Of a stretch of 64,000 nt of DNA, positions 9,501 through 17,824 are shown piece by piece. The DNA is from Pelobium manganitolerans. Its GTDB lineage: Bacteria; Bacteroidota; Bacteroidia; Sphingobacteriales; Sphingobacteriaceae. Both the position numbers and the translations under genes were made by a program. Positions within the stretch are counted from its first letter, which is position 1; every line of letters begins with the position of its first letter. The notes beneath the pieces were generated by a model that did no database searches, was not told the DNA's origin, and saw only the letters and a list, made by a program, of their open reading frames with translations. The stretch spans positions 293,621 through 357,620 of the forward strand of contig NZ_MBTA01000023.1 in the NCBI RefSeq assembly GCF_003609575.1. Reading direction: 5' to 3'.

Positions 9501-11060
9501 TCTACGCCAGGTGTGGGTTTAATTTCTCCGCCGCCGCATCACGACATTTATTCTATCGAAGACTTGGCACAACTAATTTTTGATTTGAAGAATGCGAACA
9601 GAGCTGCCAGAATCAACGTAAAACTGGTTTCTAAAGCGGGTGTAGGCACCATTGCCGCCGGTGTGGCAAAAGCCCATGCCGACGTAATTTTAATTGCAGG
9701 TTATGATGGCGGAACCGGAGCATCGCCAATTAGTTCTATCAAACACGCCGGTTTACCTTGGGAACTAGGCTTGGCAGAAGCGCACCAAACATTGGTTAAA
9801 AATAAATTGCGAAGCCGTGTGGTTTTACAAGCCGACGGTCAGTTAAAAACCGGACGCGATTTGGCCATTGCCGCTCTTTTAGGTGCCGAGGAATGGGGCG
9901 TTGCTACCGCTGCTTTAGTTGTTGGTGGCTGTATTATGATGCGTAAATGTCACTTAAATACTTGTCCGGTTGGTGTTGCCACACAAGATCCAGAACTAAG
10001 GAAACTGTTTACCGGTAAGCCAGAACATGTGGTAAACCTGTTTAAATTTATGGCTCAAGAACTACGTGAGGTGATGGCCGAACTTGGATTTAGAACGGTA
10101 AATGAAATGGTTGGCCGCGTACAATTCTTGAAAGTACGTCCAGATGTAACCCACTGGAAAGCAAAAAAACTAGATTTTTCTGCTTTGCTTGCGCCGATGG
10201 TTTATCCTAAAGGTTTAACGCTTTACAACAGCGAAAGCCAAGACCACGGTATGGACAACATTATAGATTGGAAGCTGATAGAAAATGCAAAATTGGCTTT
10301 AGAAAGCAAAACTCCGGTATTTGGCGAGTTCTCTTTAAAAAACACCGACCGTACCGTTGGCACTATGCTTTCTAACGAGGTTGCTAAACGGTATGGTTCT
10401 GCCGGTTTGCCAGATAACACCATCAACTACAAGTTTAAAGGCTCTGCCGGACAAAGTTTCGGAGCTTTTGGCGCTAAAGGACTTTCTTTTGAGCTAGAAG
10501 GCGAGGCCAATGATTATGTAGGCAAAGGTTTATCAGGTGCGCAACTGGCGGTTTATCCTGCTAAAGAAGCGCAGTTTGCACCAGAAGATAACATGATTGT
10601 GGGTAATGTGGTGCTTTACGGAGCTACCTCTGGCGAGTTGTTTATCCGCGGGCAAGCGGGCGAACGGTTTGCGGTGCGTAACTCGGGCGCAACTGCAGTT
10701 GTAGAAGGTGTTGGCGACCACGGTTGCGAATATATGACAGGCGGTATCGCATTAATTATCGGTAAAACCGGAAGAAACTTTGCGGCGGGTATGAGCGGCG
10801 GTATCGCTTTGGTTTACGATGTAGATGGCGGGTTTAGAGATAATTGCAACTTGGAAATGGTGGATTTAGATCCGCTAAGTCCTAAAGATGAAGAGCTTAT
10901 TATCAAATTACTGCGTAAGCACCATCAATTAACCGAAAGCAGCGTAGCCAAACATCTGGTAGAAAACTGGGGAGATGAATCTGCAAAATTCATTAAAGTA
11001 TTCCCTAAAGAATTTAAACGAGTGTTGGCCCAAAAAGAACAATTACAATCAACTTACTAA
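6540..11060 (+). CDS. gltB: Glutamate synthase large subunit
   Basis: A 1506-residue alpha subunit of NAD(P)H-glutamate synthase, which makes glutamate from glutamine and 2-oxoglutarate. A short propeptide precedes the catalytic Cys21 of the class II amidotransferase domain (HDACGTGF). The central domain is followed by the FMN/2-oxoglutarate domain, with GEGGEDEMRYQKL near residue 915 and three cluster cysteines C1131, C1137 and C1142 (C-x5-C-x4-C) for the 3Fe-4S centre. The C-terminal GXGXG beta-helix contains MTGGIALIIGKTGRNFAAGM. Length is normal for the family. gltD follows one base after the stop, so the pair is translationally linked. Confidence 0.97.
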   Translation: MNQPDQIQQGLYDPKFEHDACGTGFITNINGKKSHQIIVDALTMLENMEHRGACGCDPDSGDGAGIMIQIPHEFFLDECMAEAIALREPGDYGVGMMFLPKNGHDRKALRKLVEACADQMGLPVLGYRKVPVNSEVVGETARSVEPLVRQIFIGKPNHIKDNDEFERKLYVLRRLISKTLTDTVGTAEGEFYFTSLSSRVIVYKGQLTTYQVRQYYQDLQDERVTSAFGMIHSRFSTNTFPSWKLAQPFRYMSHNGEINTLTGNLNWFYAGVRSYVSPYFTPEEMEILLPVIDNNQSDSACLDNIVEVLMLTGRSLPHVMMMLVPEAWDGNEAMDPLKKAFYEFHATIMEPWDGPAALTFTDGKLIGSILDRNGLRPLRYAITNDDRVIVASEAGVLPIDEKTVIRKGRLQPGKMFLIDIEHGQIITDEEIKRQVASRQPYGDWINNYKIKLEELPEPRVSFTKLSQESVYRYQKVFGYSREDIDTIIKPMALDGKEPIGSMGTDVPLAVLSDRPQHLSSYFKQFFAQVTNPPIDPIRERLVMSLATFIGNNGNILDEDKMHCHCVTLKQPVLTDQELEKLRSIDTGLFNAKTLQTYFKADGLEGSLERGLDRLCRYAEDAVNDGFEVLILSDRAIDSEHAPIPSLLAVSAVHHFLIKKGLRGAVGLVVEAGDVWEVHHFACLLAFGATAINPYLALASIHAIKLDDRYDTPLEEYVLVKNYIKSVCDGLLKIFSKMGISTLQSYHGSQIFEILGISKEVVDKYFTGGISRIGGLGLDEIAREALSKHISGFKQDAEHLLPEGGIYQWKRRGEAHLFNPTTVHLLQHSTKTDDYETYKKYAHAVNNQKEKMYTLRGLLDFAKHLEPISIDEVEPAENIMKRFATGAMSFGSISHEAHSTLAIAMNRIGGKSNTGEGGEDEMRYQKLPNGDSMRSAIKQVASGRFGVTINYLTNADELQIKMAQGAKPGEGGQLPGHKVDDWIAKTRHSTPGVGLISPPPHHDIYSIEDLAQLIFDLKNANRAARINVKLVSKAGVGTIAAGVAKAHADVILIAGYDGGTGASPISSIKHAGLPWELGLAEAHQTLVKNKLRSRVVLQADGQLKTGRDLAIAALLGAEEWGVATAALVVGGCIMMRKCHLNTCPVGVATQDPELRKLFTGKPEHVVNLFKFMAQELREVMAELGFRTVNEMVGRVQFLKVRPDVTHWKAKKLDFSALLAPMVYPKGLTLYNSESQDHGMDNIIDWKLIENAKLALESKTPVFGEFSLKNTDRTVGTMLSNEVAKRYGSAGLPDNTINYKFKGSAGQSFGAFGAKGLSFELEGEANDYVGKGLSGAQLAVYPAKEAQFAPEDNMIVGNVVLYGATSGELFIRGQAGERFAVRNSGATAVVEGVGDHGCEYMTGGIALIIGKTGRNFAAGMSGGIALVYDVDGGFRDNCNLEMVDLDPLSPKDEELIIKLLRKHHQLTESSVAKHLVENWGDESAKFIKVFPKEFKRVLAQKEQLQSTY

Positions 11061-11061
11061 A

Positions 11062-12540
11062 ATGGGAAAGATTACAGGATTTAAAGAGTACGGAAGAGAG
11101 CTTCCAGAAAAAACACCTGCAAAAGATAGGGTAAAAAATTACAATGAATTTGTGGGCATGTATCCGCCGCAGAAGCTTAATGAGCAAGCTGCGCGTTGCA
11201 TGAACTGCGGTATTCCGTTTTGTCACAATGGCTGTCCGCTAGGTAATGTGATACCGGAGTTTAACGATGCCGTGTACAAGAAAAACTGGGAAGAAGCTTA
11301 TCAGATTTTAAGCTCAACCAATAATTTTCCGGAGTTTACGGGCCGTATTTGTCCGGCACCCTGCGAATCTGCATGTGTGCTGGGTATTAATAAGCCGCCG
11401 GTGGCCATAGAGGAAATTGAAAAACATATTATCGAAATTGCTTACGAAAAGGGTTATGTGAAGGCTTATAACCCGATTCTAAAGACCGGTAAAAAGGTTG
11501 CCGTGGTTGGTTCTGGTCCGGCGGGTTTAGCGGCTGCGGCACAGCTCAACAAAGTTGGTCATGAAGTTACCGTCTACGAGCGCGATGACCGCGCCGGAGG
11601 TTTGTTACGTTACGGAATACCTGATTTTAAATTGGAAAAAACAGTGGTACAAAGGCGCGTGGAAGTGATGAAAGAAAGCGGTATCAGTTTTCAATTTAAT
11701 ACCGAAATAGGCAAAGACATTCCCGCACAACAATTGGTGGACAGTTTTGACGCTGTTGTACTGGCCGGAGGGTCAACCATTCCTAGAGATTTGCCGATTC
11801 CCGGTCGCCAATTAAAAGGAATTTATTTTGCGATGCAGTTTTTAAAGCAGCAAAATAAAAACGTGGCGGGTATCAGTTTTACGGAAGATGAAATCTCTGC
11901 AAAAGATAAAAATGTGGTAGTTATTGGTGGTGGCGATACCGGTTCCGACTGTGTGGGCACATCAAACCGTCAAGGTGCAAAATCCATTACGCAGTTCGAG
12001 TTAATGTTTCAACCTCCTAAAGAGCGTACTATTAATATGCCTTGGCCACAATACCCCATGTTGTTGAAGACTACTAGCTCGCATGAAGAAGGTTGCGAAC
12101 GCTACTGGGCTATCAATACCAAAGAATTTATTGGCGATGCCGATGGCAATTTAACAGGTTTGCGCATTAGCGAAGTGGAATGGGAGAAAGATTTCTTAGG
12201 ACGCCCAGTTAAATTTACGGAAATAGCCGGTACTGAACGCGTAATCCCTTGCGAGCGTGTATTTTTGGCAATGGGATTTTTAAATCCACAGTACGAAGGT
12301 ATGTTGGAGCAGTTGGGAGTTAAATTAGACGGTCGCCACAATGTGGACGCTATTGAAGGCAAATATAAAACCAGCGTGGAGAAAGTTTTTGCTGCCGGCG
12401 ATATGCGTAGAGGTCAGTCTTTGGTGGTATGGGCTATCTCGGAAGGAAGGGAAGCAGCCCGTAAAGTAGACGAATATTTGATGGGGCATTCTTCTTTAGA
12501 AAGCAAAGATGCCATCAATTTGTTTGAAGATGTTATATAA
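11062..12540 (+). CDS. gltD: Glutamate synthase small subunit
   Basis: A 492-residue FAD/NAD(P)H subunit passing electrons to GltB. The N-terminal cysteine motifs are CMNCGIPFCHNGC (C46, C49, C54, C58) and CPAPCESAC for 4Fe-4S clusters. The FAD dinucleotide fold is VAVVGSGPAGLAAA, the NAD(P)H fold is VVVIGGGDTGSDC, and the C-terminal FAD motif is KVFAAGDMRRGQSLVVWAI. The start is ATG at 11062 (MGKITGFKEY), one base after the gltB stop; an in-frame extension inside gltB is not used by the family. A strong hairpin terminator follows. Confidence 0.96.
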   Translation: MGKITGFKEYGRELPEKTPAKDRVKNYNEFVGMYPPQKLNEQAARCMNCGIPFCHNGCPLGNVIPEFNDAVYKKNWEEAYQILSSTNNFPEFTGRICPAPCESACVLGINKPPVAIEEIEKHIIEIAYEKGYVKAYNPILKTGKKVAVVGSGPAGLAAAAQLNKVGHEVTVYERDDRAGGLLRYGIPDFKLEKTVVQRRVEVMKESGISFQFNTEIGKDIPAQQLVDSFDAVVLAGGSTIPRDLPIPGRQLKGIYFAMQFLKQQNKNVAGISFTEDEISAKDKNVVVIGGGDTGSDCVGTSNRQGAKSITQFELMFQPPKERTINMPWPQYPMLLKTTSSHEEGCERYWAINTKEFIGDADGNLTGLRISEVEWEKDFLGRPVKFTEIAGTERVIPCERVFLAMGFLNPQYEGMLEQLGVKLDGRHNVDAIEGKYKTSVEKVFAAGDMRRGQSLVVWAISEGREAARKVDEYLMGHSSLESKDAINLFEDVI

Positions 12541-12558
12541 CAATTAACCTTAAAATAA

Positions 12559-12594
12559 CAAAAGCCATTGGAACTTTGGTTCCAACGGCTTTTG
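12559..12594 (+). terminator. Intrinsic terminator after gltBD (bidirectional)
   Basis: A 15-bp stem (CAAAAGCCATTGGAA / TTCCAACGGCTTTTG, one G-U pair) with a 6-nt loop is followed by TTTTTC on the plus strand and preceded by A-rich sequence. It lies between the convergent gltD and DUF4397 genes and can serve both. Confidence 0.85.
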
Positions 12595-12615
12595 TTTTTC
12601 TTTGATTCCGGTTTT

Positions 12616-13305
12616 TTACTGTTCGTCTACCATTGCTTTAACTTTAAGATTCAATAAGTTATCGCCACTGATGTAAACAGTGTAGCTTGCGCCAGACGCC
12701 AAGTTTAGCCCAGGAAGATCTATAGAGGAATCGTTAGAACCTGTGGCTATCAGCTCAAAATCGCTTGATGCAGCAACTTCTTGGTAAGCCGACGCGGTTT
12801 TGTAAGCCAAGTTGTTTACGATGGTTGCACCGTTTTTAATAGTCAAATTAACTTTATCGGCTAAAAAGCTACTTAGGTGTACAAAACGCACTTTAGCTTT
12901 ACCTGCTGCCGCTTTTCCGCGCTCGTCTGTAGTTACAAAGTTGGCATTGGCAGATGCACCCCCTGTATAGTAGATGGTGTAATATTTACCAGCATCTAAT
13001 TTTACGTTTGATGATGAATTCACGGTAGTGCTGCCGCTTGTTTTAAATCTTGCTAACCTATTTCCACTGTTGGTGGTCATGTAAGCGCTACTTTCTGTGT
13101 AGGCGACTGCCTTTGTGCTAACTTTTGTGCTGTCTAAATAAAAGTCCTGTGCAGATGAACCGCTTGCTGCGTTCACAATTCTTACATAAGCATCTCCGGT
13201 AATTCCGTTATCGTCATCGTTACTACAGGCCGAAAAACCTACCATTGCTACTAATGCAACTGCTGCAAGTTTGCAGTAATTGAAAAATTTTGAATTTGTT
13301 TTCAT
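12616..13305 (-). CDS. DUF4397 domain lipoprotein
   Basis: A 229-residue exported protein. A signal peptide ends in the lipobox GFSAC (Cys27), followed by an acidic SNDDDN stretch typical of surface-exposed lipoproteins in Bacteroidota. Residues of about 38-220 form two related beta-rich units (YVRIVNAASGS..., VRFVHLSSF...) that match DUF4397. The function of the domain is unknown; a cell-envelope location is the only safe statement. It is a single gene with an 8-bp inverted repeat about 30 bp upstream of the start. Confidence 0.8.
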   Translation of the reverse strand: MKTNSKFFNYCKLAAVALVAMVGFSACSNDDDNGITGDAYVRIVNAASGSSAQDFYLDSTKVSTKAVAYTESSAYMTTNSGNRLARFKTSGSTTVNSSSNVKLDAGKYYTIYYTGGASANANFVTTDERGKAAAGKAKVRFVHLSSFLADKVNLTIKNGATIVNNLAYKTASAYQEVAASSDFELIATGSNDSSIDLPGLNLASGASYTVYISGDNLLNLKVKAMVDEQ

Positions 13306-13334
13306 GGGTTTAAAAATTTGTTAATCAATATTTG

Positions 13335-13353
13335 CGTATGCAATGTGCATACG
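13335..13353. promoter_or_regulatory. Operator-like inverted repeat upstream of the DUF4397 gene
   Basis: A perfect 8-bp inverted repeat, CGTATGCA-ATG-TGCATACG, lies 30 bp upstream of the DUF4397 start. The symmetry and 3-nt spacer look like a dimeric regulator site rather than a terminator, as no T-run follows. No regulator is encoded nearby. Confidence 0.35.
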
Positions 13354-13431
13354 GTGAGGAGTTTTGCAAGGTTTGTGCCAAGCAAGCTTCTTATGAGAAA
13401 CAAATTCAACAGAAAAATGGTGCAATAAAAG

Positions 13432-14331
13432 CTAAATCGCTTCGAAATCCCAGATTTTCACCATCTTATCATCGCCTACAGAAATTAGATGTTTACCATC
13501 TGCAGACCACGCAACATCATTTACCGAAAGGATGTGTCCTTCGCGGGCTTTGTCGATACTGAGCATTTTATATAAGGAAGCATCTTCTGCGCGCCAAATT
13601 TTTACCGATTTATCTCGGCTAGCGGTTGCAAAAAAAGGCAGATGCGGGTGAAACTCGATGTGGTATATGGCGAACAAATGGGCCGCGAAGCGATTTATCA
13701 GCGAGCAATCGAACACGTTGTAAATGTTTAGATGCGCGTCTCTACCACCCGTAATCAGTTGCGTGCCATCCGGCAAGAAACAGATGGAACCCACGCCGTA
13801 ATCGTTTGCTTTAAACTGTTGTATCAGCGTAAAATCATCTAAATTGTACAAACGCACTTGCTGATCGTTAGAGGCTGTTGCCAGCAAATTCAACTTTTCA
13901 TGAATAGCAACGGAGCGTACTTTTTCTGCGCCGGAGCTAAATTGATGTACAATCTGATTGTCTGTTACAGATAAGATAAAGATGTCGCCTTTATCGGTAG
14001 CGCAAATTAGTTCTTCTTTTAAAGGGATGTATTTTAAATCAAAAATAGCTGAACCAAGGTGGTGCAAAGCCTTGGTTTCGGTGCTTTCTAAATCAAAAGC
14101 CAACAAATTTCCATCGTTACAACCGGCATACAATAAGTTTAACGCCGGTATAATTTCTAAGGCGTAAACCGTTCTTTGCACATTTTTAAAAACGCGCCGG
14201 TGAACTTTGTGTTCCAAATCCCACTCAACCACACCTTTATCATTGCCGGCAGTGTAAAATAAGGGCAGGCCAGGATGAGTGATGCAGGTGTAAATGGGGT
14301 TGTTGTGCCCGGAAAGGGTAGTAGCTTTCAT
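13432..14331 (-). CDS. WD40 repeat beta-propeller protein
   Basis: A 299-residue protein made almost wholly of WD40 repeats of about 42 residues. Blade signatures such as GNDKGVVEWDLE, ASNDQQVRLYNLD, GGRDAHLNIYNV, ASRDKSVKIWRAE and GDDKMVKIWDFE recur, giving about seven blades. There is no signal peptide, so it is likely a cytosolic scaffold. Neighbours (DUF4397 lipoprotein, hisIE) do not suggest a partner. A palindromic repeat element separates it from the his operon. Confidence 0.8.
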   Translation of the reverse strand: MKATTLSGHNNPIYTCITHPGLPLFYTAGNDKGVVEWDLEHKVHRRVFKNVQRTVYALEIIPALNLLYAGCNDGNLLAFDLESTETKALHHLGSAIFDLKYIPLKEELICATDKGDIFILSVTDNQIVHQFSSGAEKVRSVAIHEKLNLLATASNDQQVRLYNLDDFTLIQQFKANDYGVGSICFLPDGTQLITGGRDAHLNIYNVFDCSLINRFAAHLFAIYHIEFHPHLPFFATASRDKSVKIWRAEDASLYKMLSIDKAREGHILSVNDVAWSADGKHLISVGDDKMVKIWDFEAI

Positions 14332-14348
14332 GGTGCGATTTATTTTTT

Positions 14349-14426
14349 GCGTCAGGGATTGCAGCGGAAATCTTTACCGCTTTTTTCGGCGGTGAAGATT
14401 GTAGCGGAAAGCCCGCCCGGACGCCC
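14349..14426. repeat. Palindromic intergenic element, copy 1
   Basis: An element of about 78 bp opens GCGTCAGGGATTG and closes with GAAAGCCCGCCC and ACGCC. Its core is a 12-bp hairpin, AATCTTTACCGC / GCGGTGAAGATT. Copy 2 at 23717-23803 shares the flanks and the hairpin position but has a different stem sequence. It lies between the WD40 gene and the 3' end of hisIE. Confidence 0.65.
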
Positions 14427-14434
14427 TTAAATTG

Positions 14435-15022
14435 TTAGCGGTGGCGCGATTCTAAGTTTTTAGCTATCTGATCCAAAGTAATCCCTTTTTCTTTTAGCAA
14501 TACCAAAAGGTGAAAAACCAGATCAGATGCTTCGTTTATAAAATCGGTTTCGCTCTCTGCAAGGGCGGCAATTACCGTTTCTACGCCTTCTTCGCCCACT
14601 TTTTGTGCAATTTTGTTGATGCCTTTTTGCCTCAAGCTATTCACGTATGATTTAGCGCTGGGGTTTTCATAGCGATCGGCAATTATATTTTCAAGTTCAA
14701 AAATGAAATTTTGGTTGTAATCTGTTTTAAAACAGCTACGCGAGCCGGTGTGGCAGGTTGGGCCAACAGGTTTTGCTTTAATTAAAATGGTGTCGTTATC
14801 GCAATCTACGCTGATGTTGCGCACCAAAAGAAAATTGCCGCTTTCTTCGCCTTTTGTCCATAAGCGGTTTTTACTGCGCGAGAAGAAGGTTACTTTTTGC
14901 TCTTTTTGTGTCTTTAGATAGGCTTCTTCGTTCATGTAGCCCAGCATCAAAACTTCAAGCGTTTGGCTGTCTTGGATAATTACAGGAACTAGTCCTTCAC
15001 TTTTATTAAAATCTATTTTCAC
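14435..15022 (-). CDS. hisIE: Bifunctional phosphoribosyl-AMP cyclohydrolase / phosphoribosyl-ATP pyrophosphatase
   Basis: A 195-residue fusion of HisI (residues about 1-105, with VDCDND and GPTCHTGSRSCF zinc/Mg ligands) and HisE (about 110-195, KVGEEGVETVIAAL and NEASDLVFHLLVLL). It performs steps 2 and 3 of histidine synthesis. The start is a GTG at 15022 placed directly after the TAA of the toxin gene (zero spacing), so its translation is probably coupled to the toxin ORF. It is the last gene of the his operon, separated from hisF by the toxin-antitoxin pair. Confidence 0.93.
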   Translation of the reverse strand: MKIDFNKSEGLVPVIIQDSQTLEVLMLGYMNEEAYLKTQKEQKVTFFSRSKNRLWTKGEESGNFLLVRNISVDCDNDTILIKAKPVGPTCHTGSRSCFKTDYNQNFIFELENIIADRYENPSAKSYVNSLRQKGINKIAQKVGEEGVETVIAALAESETDFINEASDLVFHLLVLLKEKGITLDQIAKNLESRHR

Positions 15023-15322
15023 TTAATCAAATCTTAGTTTCTTCGGATCTTGCCGTGTGTCAAAAATTCTTAGTACGGCGATAATTGAACCTATTTCTCT
15101 GTAAAATAATGTGTTTTGTTTAGTCAGTACACATTTTCTAATATCTGCAGCGGGATTAATCAGCGCAAAATGCTTCGGATTCTGGACTATTTTCGTAATT
15201 TTATTTAACGTAAGCTCCGAAAACTGATTTGCGACATGGCTGTCCCAATGTTGGTCGAGGTAATATAAGATGTTATGGAAATCTTCTTTCGCCAGTGGCG
15301 ACCAAACAACTGACCTAGCCAA
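15023..15322 (-). CDS. ParE/RelE-family toxin of a type II toxin-antitoxin pair
   Basis: A 99-residue protein with the ParE/RelE toxin pattern: WSPLAKEDFHNILYYLDQHW at the start, then helix-strand units ending TLFYREIGSIIAVLRIFDTRQDPKKL. Family members poison gyrase (ParE) or cleave mRNA (RelE); which applies is unclear. It overlaps the upstream antitoxin ORF by 8 bp, and its stop abuts the GTG of hisIE. A cytosolic toxin made from the his transcript would need steady antitoxin supply from the same mRNA. Confidence 0.8.
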   Translation of the reverse strand: MARSVVWSPLAKEDFHNILYYLDQHWDSHVANQFSELTLNKITKIVQNPKHFALINPAADIRKCVLTKQNTLFYREIGSIIAVLRIFDTRQDPKKLRFD

Positions 15323-15563
15323 GCTGAAGTTTTTTTCTAGCTTCCATCATCACTGTTTCATGCGGAATCCCTTCGCCGTTTTCAATCTGTTGCATCGCTT
15401 TCAAAATGCCATCTTGTTGCTCTTTAGACAACGACTCCCAAGCCTGTTCGTCCGTCTTCGAATCTTGAACAACCTCTAAAATGGTTATTAAATTCAGTTC
15501 GACTAAATTTTCCAAAAGCCCTTTTGCTTTTGGATTAAGGATGTTGATTGTTAGCGATTCCAT
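15315..15563 (-). CDS. Antitoxin partner of the ParE-like toxin
   Basis: An 82-residue protein just upstream of the toxin and overlapping it by 8 bp, the usual antitoxin position. The sequence has an N-terminal strand (SLTINILNPKAKGLLENLV) and an acidic helical middle (KTDEQAWESLSKEQQDGILK), resembling the addiction-module antitoxins paired with ParE in Bacteroidota. No ribbon-helix-helix DNA-binding motif is obvious. It starts 17 bp after the hisF stop, inside the his operon. Confidence 0.7.
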   Translation of the reverse strand: MESLTINILNPKAKGLLENLVELNLITILEVVQDSKTDEQAWESLSKEQQDGILKAMQQIENGEGIPHETVMMEARKKLQLG

Positions 15564-15580
15564 ACTTTAAAGATAATAAT

Positions 15581-16336
15581 TTAAAGCCTTATTTCAATCT
15601 GTTCTTTTTTTAACAGCGCCTTCAACTCGGGGATTAAAATCTCGCCATAATGGAAAACTGAAGCCGCTAAAGCTGCATCCACGTCTGTTAGCTTAAAAAC
15701 ATCTACAAAATCCTCACTGCTCCCCGCACCGCCAGAGGCTATAACCGGGATGCTAACCAAATCGTTAATTTGTTTCAACAAAACATTATCAAAACCAGAT
15801 TTGGTTCCGTCTTTATCCATCGATGTCAATAAAATTTCGCCTGCACCACGTTGTTCAGCTTCTTTTATCCACTTTTGGGTTTCAATTTCCGTAGCAATAC
15901 GCCCGCCGTTTAGGTGAACAAAATCACCGATTGGCAAATGTTTGGTATCTACTGCTAAAACTACAAACTGCACCCCAAAAGCCTTTGCCAAATCGTTAAT
16001 TAATTGCGGATTACGGACAGCGGCAGAGTTAATAGAAATTTTATCGGCACCTGCATTTAATAGTGCTTCTGCATCTTTTATCTCGCTGATGCCACCGCCA
16101 ATGGTAAAGGGGATATTCACCTGGCGCGCCACAGCTTTCACCATTTCAATGGTGGTTTTACGCTTTTCATGGGTAGCTGTGATGTCTAAAAAAACCAGCT
16201 CATCTGCGCCCTGGTTAGAGTATTGCCAAGCCAGCTCAACCGGATCGCCGGCGTCTCTAAGGTCAACAAAATTTACCCCTTTTACTGTTCGCCCGTCTTT
16301 AACGTCTAAACAAGGGATAATACGCTTACTCAACAT
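15581..16336 (-). CDS. hisF: Imidazole glycerol phosphate synthase cyclase subunit
   Basis: A 251-residue TIM barrel that forms IGP and AICAR with ammonia from HisH. It has the paired catalytic aspartates, the first in [15 protein letters not shown] (Asp11) and the second in VLAVDTK near residue 130, plus phosphate-binding loops ([13 protein letters not shown]). Length is standard. It lies 10 bp downstream of hisA. The next same-strand ORF is the antitoxin, not hisIE, which is unusual. Confidence 0.96.
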   Translation of the reverse strand: MLSKRIIPCLDVKDGRTVKGVNFVDLRDAGDPVELAWQYSNQGADELVFLDITATHEKRKTTIEMVKAVARQVNIPFTIGGGISEIKDAEALLNAGADKISINSAAVRNPQLINDLAKAFGVQFVVLAVDTKHLPIGDFVHLNGGRIATEIETQKWIKEAEQRGAGEILLTSMDKDGTKSGFDNVLLKQINDLVSIPVIASGGAGSSEDFVDVFKLTDVDAALAASVFHYGEILIPELKALLKKEQIEIRL

Positions 16337-16346
16337 TTAGCTGTGT

Positions 16347-17096
16347 TTATAGCGAGGAAAGTCGCTGTAAATTCCATTTTTTAATCTCTTCAATAGAGAT
16401 GCGTTTTTCGTAAATAGCTTTACCCACCACGCATGATTCGATATTTAGTTGGTTGAGTTCTTCAATATCTGCCATTGAGCTGATACCACCAGAAGCAATC
16501 AGTTTAATGAAAGGGGAGTGGTTCAACAACTTTTTGTACAGCTCAACTCCGGCGCCACCCAACTTACCGTCTTTATTAATATCGGTACACAAAAAACGGA
16601 AAAAGCCCAGTTGTAAACATCTGTCAACATAATCCATTAGCTTAATTGGAGAGCTTTCCATCCAGCCAGAGTATTTAATCACCTCGTCTAAAACGTCGAT
16701 AGCAACAACTACTTGGTCAGAGCATTTTGTTTTATTGCAGATTTCTCTGCTCAGCTCCTCTAAAAAAGAGGGATTAGTGATAGCCTGTGTGCCCACGATA
16801 ACGCGGTAAATACCCACATCAATCAATTCTTTTACTTTGTCAATGCTTCTAACACCGCCGCCATACTGCACCTTCATGTCGGTTTTTTTGATGATATCTG
16901 CTAAATATTTTTGATTGCTGAAATCGCCTTTGGCGCCATTTAAATCGATGATATGGACAATTTCGGTACCGTTAGATTGGTACATGTCTATTTGTTCTTC
17001 CAATGACACTTCGTAGCGGGTAACCTGGTTATAGTCGCCTTCTACTAGGCGGACAATTTTCTGGTCAAGTACGTCAACAGCAGGAATAATGTACAT
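16347..17096 (-). CDS. hisA: ProFAR isomerase (HisA)
   Basis: A 249-residue TIM barrel isomerase of the his pathway. It starts MYIIPAVDVLDQKIVRLVEG with the catalytic base Asp8, has a second catalytic Asp in CTDINKDGKLGG near residue 168, and phosphate loops YGGGVRS and ASGGISS. It lies 9 bp after hisH and 10 bp before hisF in one transcript. Confidence 0.95.
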   Translation of the reverse strand: MYIIPAVDVLDQKIVRLVEGDYNQVTRYEVSLEEQIDMYQSNGTEIVHIIDLNGAKGDFSNQKYLADIIKKTDMKVQYGGGVRSIDKVKELIDVGIYRVIVGTQAITNPSFLEELSREICNKTKCSDQVVVAIDVLDEVIKYSGWMESSPIKLMDYVDRCLQLGFFRFLCTDINKDGKLGGAGVELYKKLLNHSPFIKLIASGGISSMADIEELNQLNIESCVVGKAIYEKRISIEEIKKWNLQRLSSL

Positions 17097-17105
17097 GTTC
17101 TGATT

Positions 17106-17696
17106 TTATAAGTTAGCGAAATTTTTAAGGAGTGTTTCTCCAGCTTCACCCGACTTTTCTGGATGGAACTGTACCCCGTAAAAGTTATTGTTTTGGATTG
17201 CAGCAGAAAATTTGATGCCGTAATCGCAATAAGCGACGGTAAAATTAGGATTAAATTCTATAAAATAGGAGTGAACGAAGTAAAAATATGCGCCGGATGC
17301 AATTCCGTTAAAAAGTGGCTGTCCCGAATTTGAGTAAACGCGGTTCCAGCCCATGTGCGGAACTTTCTTGGACTCTAGCTCTCTGAACCTCAATGTTTTT
17401 AGCGGAACAATATCCAATAATTGCGAATTGCCCTCTTCAGAAAATTCGGTGAGCAGTTGCATCCCAACACAGATTCCCAAAACAGGTTTGTTTAAGCTTT
17501 TAATCTTGGGTACCAAGCCTGTATCGCTCAACTTCTGCATAGCTGTACCGGCATGGCCTACACCCGGAATAATGATTTTCTCGTACAAGTCAAACTCAGC
17601 TTCTGAGTTAATCATTCCGTATCTTAAACCTAACCTATCCAAAGCCGCAGTTAGCGAGAATATGTTGCCGGCGCCGTAATTTACTATTCCAATCAT
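17106..17696 (-). CDS. hisH: Imidazole glycerol phosphate synthase amidotransferase subunit
   Basis: A 196-residue class I glutamine amidotransferase. The nucleophile is in PVLGICVGMQLL and the His-Glu pair in GVQFHPEKSGEAG near the C-terminus; the start MIGIVNYGAGNI is typical. It supplies ammonia to HisF. A 128-bp gap filled by a word-repeat tract separates it from hisB, whereas the downstream junction to hisA is only 9 bp. Confidence 0.95.
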   Translation of the reverse strand: MIGIVNYGAGNIFSLTAALDRLGLRYGMINSEAEFDLYEKIIIPGVGHAGTAMQKLSDTGLVPKIKSLNKPVLGICVGMQLLTEFSEEGNSQLLDIVPLKTLRFRELESKKVPHMGWNRVYSNSGQPLFNGIASGAYFYFVHSYFIEFNPNFTVAYCDYGIKFSAAIQNNNFYGVQFHPEKSGEAGETLLKNFANL

Positions 17697-17700
17697 TGTT

Positions 17701-17790
17701 TAGTAGTGAGTATAGAGTATTGAGTATTGGGTATTGGGTTTTGAGTATCAAGTAGCAAGTATCAAGTATCAAGACTGGGACGTATTGTCT
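17701..17790. repeat. Low-complexity word-repeat tract 2 (inside the his operon)
   Basis: Between hisB and hisH, short units of about 10 nt repeat with variation: GAGTATTGAGTATTGGGTAT, then GAGTATCAAGTAGCAAGTAT and ATCAAGTATCAAG. The GAGTATCAAGTAG word also occurs in tract 1 near 2130. A second theme (TTTGCTCCTTAATCTTTGCTC) runs on to about 17820. No ORF is present. Confidence 0.6.
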
Positions 17791-17824
17791 TTGCTCCTTA
17801 ATCTTTGCTCTTTACTCTCTCTTT

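Noticed and set aside
10975..11061. Extended gltD start inside gltB
   Set aside because: The added 29 residues do not match the family, and the ATG at 11062 directly after the gltB stop gives the standard N-terminus.
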